In this document: in pieces, positions 25,633-33,510 of the stretch | Layout of the letters: every line of letters begins with the position of its first letter | Position numbering within the stretch: position 1 is the stretch's first letter | Source of the DNA: Streptomyces aurantiogriseus | Lineage (GTDB): Bacteria > Actinomycetota > Actinomycetes > Streptomycetales > Streptomycetaceae | DNA length: 64,000 nucleotides | Assembly: GCF_014649375.1 (NCBI RefSeq) | Contig: NZ_BMSX01000007.1 | Span: forward strand, 186,001-250,000 | Direction of reading: 5' to 3' | The notes under the pieces: model-generated | Seen by the model: only the letters and a program-made list of their open reading frames with translations | Told to the model about the DNA's origin: nothing | Databases searched by the model: none | Made by a program: the position numbers and the translations under genes

Positions 25633-26034
25633 ATGAACGGCACTCACGAGCGCACTGCGGAGCAGGACCTCCCGTACAACGTGTTCGCCAAGGCCTGCCC
25701 CTCGCGCGGCACGCTGGAGCACGTCACGGGACGCTGGGGCGGCATCACGCTCTGCGCGCTGTACGAGGGCTCGCTGCGCTTCAACGAGTTGCGCCGCCGC
25801 GTCGACGGCGTGAGCGAGAAGATGCTGTCGCAGACCCTGCACGCGCTGGAGCGCGACGGCCTGGTGCACCGCGAGGCCCAGCCGACCAACCCGCCCCGCG
25901 TGGACTACGAACTGACCCCACTGGGCCGCGACGTGGCCGAACGGCTTCTGAGCCTGATCCACCTGGTGGAGGGTCGGATGGACGACGTCCTCGCGGCCCG
26001 CGCGCGCTACGACGAGACGCGCGGCGGCCTCTGA
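25633..26034 (+). CDS. HxlR-family transcriptional regulator
   Basis: This 133-residue winged-helix regulator has the family layout: KACPSRGTLEHVTGRWG with a conserved Cys (about residue 22) that in redox-sensing relatives is the sensor, then LRFNELRRRVDGVSEKMLSQ and LVHREAQPTNPPRVDYELTP. It is divergent from the flavodoxin-like gene and its likely operator is at 25573-25593. Its 3' end overlaps the convergent mutM end by 28 bp. Confidence 0.92.
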   Translation: MNGTHERTAEQDLPYNVFAKACPSRGTLEHVTGRWGGITLCALYEGSLRFNELRRRVDGVSEKMLSQTLHALERDGLVHREAQPTNPPRVDYELTPLGRDVAERLLSLIHLVEGRMDDVLAARARYDETRGGL

Positions 26035-26867
26035 CACTTCGGGCAGTAGTAGCTGGACCGGTTCATCCAGGGGCGCCGGCGCATCGGCGTGCCACAGCGC
26101 TTGCAGGGCAGGCCCTCACGCCCGTACGCGTCCAGGGACCGGTCGAAGTAGCCCGACTCGCCGTTGACGTTGACGTACAGGCTGTCGAAGCTGGTGCCGC
26201 CGACGGCGAGGGCCTCCTTCATCACGTCCCGGATGTGGCCGAGGAGTTCGGCGGTGCGGGGGCGGGTGAAGGTCGCGGTGGGGCGGTCGTAGTGGATGCG
26301 GGTGCGCCACAGGGCCTCGTCCGCGTAGATGTTGCCGACGCCGCTGATCAGCGACTGGTCGAGCAGGGCCCGCTTGATCGTGGTCCGCTTGCGCCGCAGG
26401 GCTTGATGGAAGGCTTCCTCGTCGAACAGCGGGTCGAGGGGGTCACGGGCGATGTGCGCGATGACGTCGGGCAGGCCGTCGGGGGTGGTGTCGTGCAGCG
26501 ACAGACCGCCGAAGGTGCGCTGGTCGACGAAGCGGAGTTCCGTGGCGAGGGCGTCGGCGAAGCGGACGCGGATGCGCAGGTGCTTCTCGTCGGGTGACCC
26601 CTGCGGCTGCACCAGGAGCTGCCCGCTCATCCCGAGGTGCGCCAGGATCGCCTGGGGCGTGTCCTCCAGCGGCAGCCAGAGGTACTTGCCGCGACGGCTC
26701 GGAACGCCGACGCGGTGTCCCTTGAGGCGGTGCACGAAGTCGTCGGCGCCGGCCACATGACGGCGTACGGCACGCGGGTGCAGCACCTCGGTCTCGGCGA
26801 CCGTGCGGTGGGCGACCCACTGCTCCAGGCCGCGCCGGACGACCTCGACCTCGGGCAACTCGGGCAT
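26007..26867 (-). CDS. mutM: Formamidopyrimidine-DNA glycosylase MutM (Fpg)
   Basis: This base-excision repair enzyme removes 8-oxoguanine. The 286-residue protein begins MPELPEVEVVRRGLEQWV with catalytic Pro2 and Glu3, has the H2TH region DQSLISGVGNIYADE, and ends with the zinc finger CKRCGTPMRR...YYCPKC. All catalytic and zinc residues are present. It follows rnc in the same direction after 78 bp, the usual order in Streptomyces. Confidence 0.97.
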   Translation of the reverse strand: MPELPEVEVVRRGLEQWVAHRTVAETEVLHPRAVRRHVAGADDFVHRLKGHRVGVPSRRGKYLWLPLEDTPQAILAHLGMSGQLLVQPQGSPDEKHLRIRVRFADALATELRFVDQRTFGGLSLHDTTPDGLPDVIAHIARDPLDPLFDEEAFHQALRRKRTTIKRALLDQSLISGVGNIYADEALWRTRIHYDRPTATFTRPRTAELLGHIRDVMKEALAVGGTSFDSLYVNVNGESGYFDRSLDAYGREGLPCKRCGTPMRRRPWMNRSSYYCPKCQRPPRVSS

Positions 26868-26945
26868 GGGGCTCCCCCGTAGAAAGGGTGTACGAGCCGA
26901 GCGCCCGACCCTCGGCGGGGGCGGGCGCTCGTTTCGTGAGGTGGA

Positions 26946-27761
26946 TCAGGCGGAGGCGGACTCGGGGTCCGCGCTGCCGTCGACGGCCTGGACGGCCTGG
27001 ACGGCCTTGGCCGCCTTGGCCCGCTCGTCCGCCGCGGCCCTGATGGACCGCCACGCGGACTCGGCGGCCTGCTGCTCCGCCTCCTTCTTGCTGCGGCCGG
27101 TGCCGGTGCCGTACGAGACGCCTCCGACGCGGGCGGCAGCAGTGAAGGTCTTCTCGTGGTCGGGGCCGGTCTCCGTGACCAGGTACTCGGGGACGCCGAG
27201 CCCTTCGGTCGCGGTGAGCTCCTGGAGGCTGGTCTTCCAATCCAGGCCGGCACCGAGGTTCGAGGACTTCTCGATCAGCGGGTCGAACAGGCGGTGCACC
27301 AGTTCGGAGGCCGCGTCGAGGCCCTGGTCGAGATAGACCGCACCGATCACCGCTTCCAGGGTGTCGGCGAGGATGGACGCCTTGTCCCGGCCGCCCGTGC
27401 CCTCTTCACCCCGGCCCAGCCGGATGAAGGAGCCCAGGTCGAGGCCGCGACCGACCTCCGCCAGCGCACGCGAGTTGACCACCGCGGCCCGCAGCTTGGC
27501 CAGCTGGCCTTCGGGCAGGTCGGGGTGGGTGCGGTACAGCGTGTCCGTGACGACGAGGCCGAGCACGGAGTCCCCGAGGAACTCCAGCCGCTCGTTCGTC
27601 GGCAGACCGCCGTTCTCGTATGCGTAGGAACGGTGGGTCAGCGCTCGCACCAGAAGGGCGGACTCGACGTGGTAGCCGAGCCGCCCTTCCAGAAGCGTGT
27701 GGGACGAGGCCGTGTTGTCCGCCTTTTTCCTGGCGACTGAGTCCGCCTTGGCGTCAGACAT
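26946..27761 (-). CDS. rnc: Ribonuclease III (AbsB)
   Basis: Double-strand-specific ribonuclease that processes rRNA; in S. coelicolor it is AbsB, needed for antibiotic regulation. The 271-residue protein has the signature NERLEFLGDSVLGLVV, the second acidic site ADTLEAVIGAVYLD and a C-terminal dsRNA-binding domain (DWKTSLQELTATEGLG to GRSKKEAEQQAAESAW). The tail is Ala/Lys-rich with the repeat AVQAVQAV. ATG at 27761 lies 19 bp after the rpmF stop, so it is co-transcribed with rpmF. Confidence 0.97.
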   Translation of the reverse strand: MSDAKADSVARKKADNTASSHTLLEGRLGYHVESALLVRALTHRSYAYENGGLPTNERLEFLGDSVLGLVVTDTLYRTHPDLPEGQLAKLRAAVVNSRALAEVGRGLDLGSFIRLGRGEEGTGGRDKASILADTLEAVIGAVYLDQGLDAASELVHRLFDPLIEKSSNLGAGLDWKTSLQELTATEGLGVPEYLVTETGPDHEKTFTAAARVGGVSYGTGTGRSKKEAEQQAAESAWRSIRAAADERAKAAKAVQAVQAVDGSADPESASA

Positions 27762-27780
27762 GAAGCCTCTCACCAGCCGC

Positions 27781-27954
27781 TCAGACCTCGAGGACCTGGC
27801 GCTTGTTGTAGGTGCCGCAAGACGGGCACGCAATGTGCTGCTGCTTGGGCTCGTGGCAGCGCTCGCACGCAACCAGGGTGGGGACCGCAGCCTTCCACTG
27901 CGACCGGCGGTGGCGCGTGTTGCTGCGCGACATCTTCCGCTTCGGAACAGCCAC
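27781..27954 (-). CDS. rpmF: 50S ribosomal protein L32 (zinc-binding form)
   Basis: A 57-residue L32, VAVPKRKMSRSNTRHRRSQW with GTG start at 27954, and the zinc ribbon CERCHEPKQQHIACPSC. Both CxxC pairs are kept, so this is the Zn-containing C+ form. It sits 2 bp after the DUF177 gene, a near-universal pairing. Confidence 0.97.
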   Translation of the reverse strand: MAVPKRKMSRSNTRHRRSQWKAAVPTLVACERCHEPKQQHIACPSCGTYNKRQVLEV

Positions 27955-27956
27955 GG

Positions 27957-28601
27957 CTACTTCTCCTGCTTCTCGTCGACGCCCGCTTCGGCGCCGCTCA
28001 TCTCGTCCTTCTCGCCGTCTTCGAGTGAACCGGCGAGTCCCTGCAGTGCCGCCCAACGGATGTCGACGGCGTCGTGGTGGTGGTCCGGGTCGTCCGCCAG
28101 CCGCTCTCCGCACTCGGAGCACAGGCCGGGGCAGTCGTCCTGGCACACCGGCTGCATGGGCAGTGCGAGCACCACCGCATCGCGCAGCACGGGTTCGAGG
28201 TCGAACAGGCCGTCCTCGAGAAAGAGCCTGTCCTCGTCTTCCTCGGCGTCGTCGGCCGGTTCCGCCTTGGGGCGACCCCGGTCATCGGCGTCAGGGTACG
28301 AGAACATCTCCTGGAAGTCCGCTTCGAGCTCCAGCTCGACCGGCTCCAGACACCTTACGCACTCCCCCTCGGCCTGTGCACGGGCGGTGCCTGTGACGAG
28401 CACACCTTCCATGACCGACTCGAGGCGGAGCTCCAGCTCCACCGGGGCGCCTTCCGGCACTCCGATGACCCCCTGGATACCGAGGTCCTTGGGGGCGTCG
28501 ATCGTGCGGGTCAGGCGCTGGAGCGCGCCAGGACGCCGACCCAGCTCGTGCGTGTCGAACACGAGAGGGTTGCGGTGGTCGAGGCGGGCGTTCAGGGCCA
28601 T
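27957..28601 (-). CDS. DUF177/YceD-family protein, rRNA accumulation protein homolog
   Basis: This 214-residue protein, MALNARLDHRNPLVFDTHEL at its start, belongs to DUF177 (YceD), always found upstream of rpmF and linked to 23S rRNA accumulation in other organisms. It has the family Cys residues EGECVRCLEP and CQDDCPGLCSECGERL, which may bind zinc, with an acidic central insert. ATG at 28601 matches the family N-terminus; the longer frame is not conserved-looking. It is co-transcribed with rpmF and rnc. Confidence 0.93.
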   Translation of the reverse strand: MALNARLDHRNPLVFDTHELGRRPGALQRLTRTIDAPKDLGIQGVIGVPEGAPVELELRLESVMEGVLVTGTARAQAEGECVRCLEPVELELEADFQEMFSYPDADDRGRPKAEPADDAEEDEDRLFLEDGLFDLEPVLRDAVVLALPMQPVCQDDCPGLCSECGERLADDPDHHHDAVDIRWAALQGLAGSLEDGEKDEMSGAEAGVDEKQEK

Positions 28602-28764
28602 TCCTGCTTTCGATCTTCTCAGCTCGGAGGGACGCTGCCCTGCGGTGTTCCGGGCAGCGATGATCGCGGGCGTATACGAAGTCAGCGAAGCGCACACGCG
28701 ACCGAAGAGCCAGGATACTGGAGCTTCCGCTCACAGCCCAATCCGGTGCCCGCCGCCCCGGCTG

Positions 28765-29850
28765 CTACAGGCCGCGCCCCTGCTCGTAGGCGCGCAGTTG
28801 CTCGGCGCTGATCATGCTGGTGTCGAAGAGGCTGGTCTCGTCGAGGGCGTACGCCTGCGGGTCCTGCTCCTGAGGCGACTGGTGGGACTGCTGCGACTGA
28901 TGCGGCTGGGGGACGGCCTGGTTCGGGTCGTAGGGGGCCTGCTGGGTGTCGTAGCCCTGGTACGCGTAGGGGTCGGCCTGCTGATAGCCGTACGGGTCCG
29001 GCTGGCCGCCGTAGGTCTGCTGCGGGTAGCCGCTCGCGTACGGGTCCTGCTGGTAGCCGTACGCGGGCTGGACGGCCTGCTGGTCGTACTGCTGCTGGTG
29101 CTGCGCGGGCTGCTCGGCCGGGGTGTCCTGCTCCGCGAGGGCGGCGAGGTCGGCGAGGTAGTCCGCGTCGGAGGAGTGCTGGAAGGTCGTGGTGTCGTCG
29201 GCGAGGGCGCCGAGGTCGTCGGTGGCGACCCGGCCGTGCAGCTTCTGGCGGCCGCGGCCGACCGCCTCCAGCGTCTTGGCCAGGACCGCCTCGAAGGCGC
29301 CCAGCTTGGCGTCCACATAGGCGTCGGCGTCGCGGCGCAGGGTCTCGGGGTCCTGGCTGCGCTCCGGGGCGTCCTCGTCCTCGTAGCCCTGCTCGTCGAG
29401 GCCGGGACCGGTGCCGAGGAGCTTCTCGCGGCCGCGGCCGACGGAGCCGAGGGTCTTGGTGAGGACGACCTCGAAGTTGGCGAGCTTGGAGTCGACGTAG
29501 TCGTCGGCCTCGGCGCGGATCTCCTCGGCCTCCTGGCGGGCCTCGGCGACGATGCGGTCGGCCTCGGCCTGGGAGCGGCGGGCGATCTCGGTGTCGGAGA
29601 TCAGGGAACCGCGCTCGGCGTGCGCGGTCTCGATGATCCGTTCGGCCTCCTGGCGGGCCTGCTCGACCATCTGTTCGCGGCCGCCGATCAGCTCCTGGGC
29701 CTGAGCGAGAGAGTCGGGCAGGGCCGCGCGCACCTCTTCCAGCAGGGCGAGCAGGTCCGCGCGGTTGACCACGCACGAGGCCGACATCGGCATCGACCGG
29801 GCACTGGAGACCGCTGTGACGATCTCGTCGAGCTTCTTCTGCACGTCCAC
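28765..29850 (-). CDS. Coiled-coil cell-division-initiation-like protein (DivIVA/ATP synthase b-like)
   Basis: This 361-residue protein has an N-terminal helical region with long coiled coil (QARQEAERIIETAHAERG to EARQEAEEIRAEADDYVD, about residues 64-118) and a C-terminal Gln/Tyr/Pro-rich tail of about 120 residues. Two copies of one module are present: DYVDSKLANFEVVLTKTL...VGRGREKL and AYVDAKLGAFEAVLAKTL...VGRGRQKL. It is often annotated as a cell division initiation protein; its real role is not known to me. GTG at 29850 is the start. It lies between coaD and the DUF177 gene. Confidence 0.8.
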   Translation of the reverse strand: MDVQKKLDEIVTAVSSARSMPMSASCVVNRADLLALLEEVRAALPDSLAQAQELIGGREQMVEQARQEAERIIETAHAERGSLISDTEIARRSQAEADRIVAEARQEAEEIRAEADDYVDSKLANFEVVLTKTLGSVGRGREKLLGTGPGLDEQGYEDEDAPERSQDPETLRRDADAYVDAKLGAFEAVLAKTLEAVGRGRQKLHGRVATDDLGALADDTTTFQHSSDADYLADLAALAEQDTPAEQPAQHQQQYDQQAVQPAYGYQQDPYASGYPQQTYGGQPDPYGYQQADPYAYQGYDTQQAPYDPNQAVPQPHQSQQSHQSPQEQDPQAYALDETSLFDTSMISAEQLRAYEQGRGL

Positions 29851-29949
29851 CGGTTGCTCGCCACTCTCTACAGCTGTGTTGGAGACGGACGGGACGACTG
29901 TACGGCCATGAGGTGTCCGCCGGACACCGGGTGACGGGCCGTCAGGCGG

Positions 29950-30429
29950 TCAGTCCTTCCTGAGCCGCTCGGTGAGTGCTTCGAGGACGATCGGCGGGAC
30001 CAGGTGGGAGACGTCTCCGCCCCAGGTGGCGACCTCCTTGACCAGGGAGGACGACAGGAAGCTGTAGGTGGGGTTGGTGGGGACGAAGAGCGTCTCGACG
30101 CCGGAGAGGCCGTTGTTCATCTGGGCCATCTGCAGCTCGTAGTCGAAGTCGCTGACCGCTCTCAGGCCCTTGACGATGGCTGGGATGTCGCGCTGCTTGC
30201 AGAAGTCGACCAGGAGGCCGTGGAAGGCCTCGACCTTGACGTTGGCGTACTCGGCGGTGACCCTGCGGATCAGGTCGATCCGCTCGTCGATCTCGAACAG
30301 GCCCCTCTTGGACTTGTTGATCATCACCGCGACGTAGACCTCGTCGTAGAGACGGGAGGCGCGGGAGATGATGTCGAGATGTCCGTTGGTGATCGGGTCG
30401 AACGACCCGGGACAGACGGCGCGGCGCAC
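29950..30429 (-). CDS. coaD: Phosphopantetheine adenylyltransferase CoaD
   Basis: CoaD makes dephospho-CoA in coenzyme A synthesis. The 159-residue protein has the nucleotidyltransferase TxGH motif (CPGSFDPITNGHLDII near the N-terminus), KGLRAVSDFDYELQMAQMN and the SSSLVKEVA C-terminal motif. I chose GTG at 30429 because it has GAGGG at good spacing and gives the standard length. ATG at 30459 overlaps the rsmD stop as ATGA but lacks a ribosome site; it would add 10 residues. Confidence 0.95.
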   Translation of the reverse strand: MRRAVCPGSFDPITNGHLDIISRASRLYDEVYVAVMINKSKRGLFEIDERIDLIRRVTAEYANVKVEAFHGLLVDFCKQRDIPAIVKGLRAVSDFDYELQMAQMNNGLSGVETLFVPTNPTYSFLSSSLVKEVATWGGDVSHLVPPIVLEALTERLRKD

Positions 30430-30455
30430 TTGTGATCCCTCGCTCTCCGGTCCGG

Positions 30456-31043
30456 TCATCGTGCGTCTTCGCACGTAGAGGCGGCGCGACCGTACCAAAA
30501 CGTTCCCTCGCCGTAGCGACGGGACCTGATCGCTTCGAAGCCCTCCGGCCAGTCGAACGTTCCGCCTCTGGTGCTGCGCTCCACGGTGACGAGGGCTTCC
30601 GGCGCGATCCACCCCTCCGTGCGGAGTGTGAGCAGAATCTCCCGAAGATCGTTGTCCCCGACGGCGTACGGAGGGTCGAGGAAGACGAGGTCGTACGGCT
30701 CGGCCGGAGGTGCCGTCCGGATCACCTGCTCCGCCTTGCCCGCTCTGACCTCGGCGCCGGGGAGGCCGAGGTTCTTCACGTTCTCCCGGACGACGCGGGC
30801 CGCTCGTGCGTCGGCCTCCACGAGCAGGACGTGGCTCGCGCCGCGGGAGAGCGCCTCCAGTCCTACGGCGCCGGAGCCGGCGTAGAGGTCCATGACGCGT
30901 TCGCCGTCCAAGGGGCCACCGAGCAGGGACTGCCAGGTGGAGAAGAGACCTTCGCGTGCGCGGTCGGAGGTGGGGCGGGTACCGGTTCCCGGCGGGACGG
31001 CCAGGCGGCGTCCGCCGGCTGCGCCGGCGATCACGCGGGTCAT
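30456..31043 (-). CDS. rsmD: 16S rRNA (guanine966-N2)-methyltransferase RsmD
   Basis: This 195-residue SAM-dependent methyltransferase has the N-terminal RVIAGAAGGRRLAVPPG, the SAM loop VMDLYAGSGAVGLEALSRGA and the catalytic FLDPPY motif. It is linked to coaD, the widespread rsmD-coaD pair. Directly upstream of its start is a perfect 17-bp tandem duplication (31053-31086). Confidence 0.95.
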   Translation of the reverse strand: MTRVIAGAAGGRRLAVPPGTGTRPTSDRAREGLFSTWQSLLGGPLDGERVMDLYAGSGAVGLEALSRGASHVLLVEADARAARVVRENVKNLGLPGAEVRAGKAEQVIRTAPPAEPYDLVFLDPPYAVGDNDLREILLTLRTEGWIAPEALVTVERSTRGGTFDWPEGFEAIRSRRYGEGTFWYGRAASTCEDAR

Positions 31044-31052
31044 TTCGGGTCC

Positions 31053-31086
31053 TTGGTCGTGGGGTGGCTTTGGTCGTGGGGTGGCT
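31053..31086. repeat. Perfect 17-bp tandem duplication upstream of rsmD
   Basis: TTGGTCGTGGGGTGGCT occurs twice head to tail (31053-31069 and 31070-31086) between recG and rsmD. It does not overlap either coding sequence. Confidence 0.85.
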
Positions 31087-31125
31087 ACAGGTCCAGTCTG
31101 GCAGGGCTGGGTGACGTGGGACGGT

Positions 31126-33342
31126 TCACCCCTTCTCCAAGTACTGCTCTCTTTCCTCGTCCAGGAGTGCGTCCAGAGCCGTGCGCAGGCCTGGCAGGTG
31201 GGTGAGCTCCGGGTCGGCTGCCACGACCGTGGTGGCCTCCTCGCGGGCCTCGGCGATGACCTCCTCGTCCTCTATGACGGCGAGTACGCGCAGGCTGGAG
31301 CGGGCGCCGGACTGGGCCTGGCCGAGGACGTCGCCCTCGCGGCGCTGTTCGAGGTCGATACGGGAGAGCTCGAAGCCGTCGAGGGTGGAGGCGACGGCGT
31401 TGAGGCGCTGGCGGGCCGCGCTGGCCTCCGGCATCTCGCTGACCAGCAGACACAGGCCGGGCGCCGAGCCACGGCCGACGCGCCCCCGCAGCTGGTGGAG
31501 CTGGGAGACGCCGAAGCGGTCCGCGTCCATGATCACCATCGCGGTGGCGTTCGGGACGTTGACGCCGACCTCGATGACGGTCGTGGCGACCAGGACGTCG
31601 GTGTCGCCGGCGGCGAAGCGGCGCATGACCGCGTCCTTGTCGTCGGGAGGCATACGACCGTGCAGGACCTCGACCCCGAGGCCCTGGAGGGGGCCCTTGG
31701 CGAGCTGGTCCGCCACGTCGAGGACGGCGAGCGGCGGACGCTTCTCGGCCTCGTCCTCCGGGGACTTCTTCTTGCCTGACTTCTTCGGATCGTCCTCCTC
31801 GTCGCCGATCCGCGGGCAGACGACGTACGCCTGATGGCCGTTCGCCACCTCCTCGCGGACCCGCTCCCAGGCGCGGGTGAGGAAGTGGGGCTTGTCGGCG
31901 GCCGGGACCACATGGCTGGCGATGGGTGAGCGGCCGGCCGGGAGCTGGTCGAGGACGGAGGTCTCCAGGTCGCCGAAGACGGTCATCGCGACCGTGCGCG
32001 GGATGGGCGTGGCTGTCATGACAAGCAGGTGCGGAGGCTGCTTGCCCTTGCCGCGCAGGGCGTCGCGCTGTTCGACACCGAAGCGGTGCTGTTCGTCGAC
32101 CACGACGAGGCCCAGGTCGTGGAACTGGACCTTGTCCTCGATCAGCGCATGCGTGCCGATGACGATCCCGGCCTCTCCGGTGACGAGATCGAGCAGCGCC
32201 TGCCGCCGCGCGGCCGCTCCCATCGACCCGGTGAGCAGCACGACCTTGGTGGCGTCCTCGGCCCCGCCCAGCATCCCGCCCTCGGCGAGCTCGCCCATCA
32301 TCTCCACGACGGAGCGGTGGTGCTGCTGGGCGAGGACCTCGGTGGGGGCGAGCATGGCCGCCTGACCGCCGGCGTCGACGACGGCGAGCATGGCGCGCAA
32401 CGCCACCATGGTCTTCCCGCTTCCGACCTCTCCCTGCAGCAGCCGGTGCATCGGATGGTCCGTCGCCAGGTCGTCGAAGATCTCCTTCGACACCTTCTGC
32501 TGGCCCTCGGTGAGGGTGAAGGGGAGGCGGTCGTCGAAGGCGGCGAGGAGGCCGTCGGGGCGGGGTTCGCGGGGGACGGCGGGGAGTTGGGCGTCGGCGT
32601 GGCGGCGGCGGGCGAGGGCGACCTGGAGGACGAAGGCCTCGTCCCACTTCAGGCGGGCGCGGGCGTCGGCGATGTCGGCCTTGGTGTGCGGGCGGTGGAT
32701 CTTGAGGAGGGCCTCGGGGAGGGAGATCAGGCCACGGCCCTCGCGGAGGTTGTCGGGGAGGGGGTCGAGGGCCTCCTGGGCGCTGGGCAGGACGGTCTGG
32801 ATCGCCTTGCCGATCTTCCAGGACTCCAGTTTGGCGGTGGCGGGGTAGATCGGGATGAGGGCGCCGGCCCAGGTTTCGACGGTCTCGGCCGCGCCTTCGC
32901 CGTCGCCCCGCAGCAGTTCGTAGGCGGGGTGGGCCAGTTGAAGGCGCCGGTTGAACAGGGACACCTTGCCCGCGAACATCGCGCGGGTGCCGGGCAGGAG
33001 CTCCTTGTGGGGCTTGTGGACGCCGTTGCCGAAGAAGACCAGCTGGAGGCGGCCGCTGCCGTCCGTGATGGTGACTTCCAGCCGCTGGCCCTTGCCGCGG
33101 GGGGCCTTGGCGGAGGCGAAGGTGTGCAGCCGGGCGTCGGCGACCTGGGCGACCACCGTGACGTGCTCGTCCATGGGGAGGTCGGCGAGGTGGGTGAGCT
33201 GGCCGCGCTCCTCGTATCTGCGCGGGTAGTGGTGCAGGAGGTCGCCGACGGTGTGCAGGCCGAGGTGCTCGGCCATCACCTTCGCGGTCGGTGGGCCGAG
33301 CACCTTTTTCAGTGGTTCTTCGAGTGCGGGCACGAGATCCAT
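31126..33342 (-). CDS. recG: ATP-dependent DNA helicase RecG
   Basis: RecG remodels stalled replication forks and Holliday junctions. The 738-residue protein has the N-terminal wedge/OB region, Walker A QGEVGSGKTMVAL, the DEQHRFG motif II, TATPIPRT motif III and the C-terminal motif VI region QLRGRVGRG. A Lys/Asp-rich insertion (EEDDPKKSGKKKSPEDE) lies between the helicase lobes. The start is taken as ATG 33342 (MDLVPALEEPLKKVLG); the seven residues before it in the frame are probably not translated. It is divergent from the HSP90-like gene. Confidence 0.95.
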   Translation of the reverse strand: MDLVPALEEPLKKVLGPPTAKVMAEHLGLHTVGDLLHHYPRRYEERGQLTHLADLPMDEHVTVVAQVADARLHTFASAKAPRGKGQRLEVTITDGSGRLQLVFFGNGVHKPHKELLPGTRAMFAGKVSLFNRRLQLAHPAYELLRGDGEGAAETVETWAGALIPIYPATAKLESWKIGKAIQTVLPSAQEALDPLPDNLREGRGLISLPEALLKIHRPHTKADIADARARLKWDEAFVLQVALARRRHADAQLPAVPREPRPDGLLAAFDDRLPFTLTEGQQKVSKEIFDDLATDHPMHRLLQGEVGSGKTMVALRAMLAVVDAGGQAAMLAPTEVLAQQHHRSVVEMMGELAEGGMLGGAEDATKVVLLTGSMGAAARRQALLDLVTGEAGIVIGTHALIEDKVQFHDLGLVVVDEQHRFGVEQRDALRGKGKQPPHLLVMTATPIPRTVAMTVFGDLETSVLDQLPAGRSPIASHVVPAADKPHFLTRAWERVREEVANGHQAYVVCPRIGDEEDDPKKSGKKKSPEDEAEKRPPLAVLDVADQLAKGPLQGLGVEVLHGRMPPDDKDAVMRRFAAGDTDVLVATTVIEVGVNVPNATAMVIMDADRFGVSQLHQLRGRVGRGSAPGLCLLVSEMPEASAARQRLNAVASTLDGFELSRIDLEQRREGDVLGQAQSGARSSLRVLAVIEDEEVIAEAREEATTVVAADPELTHLPGLRTALDALLDEEREQYLEKG

Positions 33343-33510
33343 TGCACACCACACCACTGACAATGCCGTATATGTGTCTTGAAACCCCTGGTCAGACGGC
33401 TCGTTCGGGCCCTAGGATGGCGCGCTCCGGCCATCCCCCGCGGTCACCGCCCCACCGGGACCGCCCGACCCCGCGCCGTCGACCCTCCCCCAATCCGCGG
33501 CGCTGCAGCG

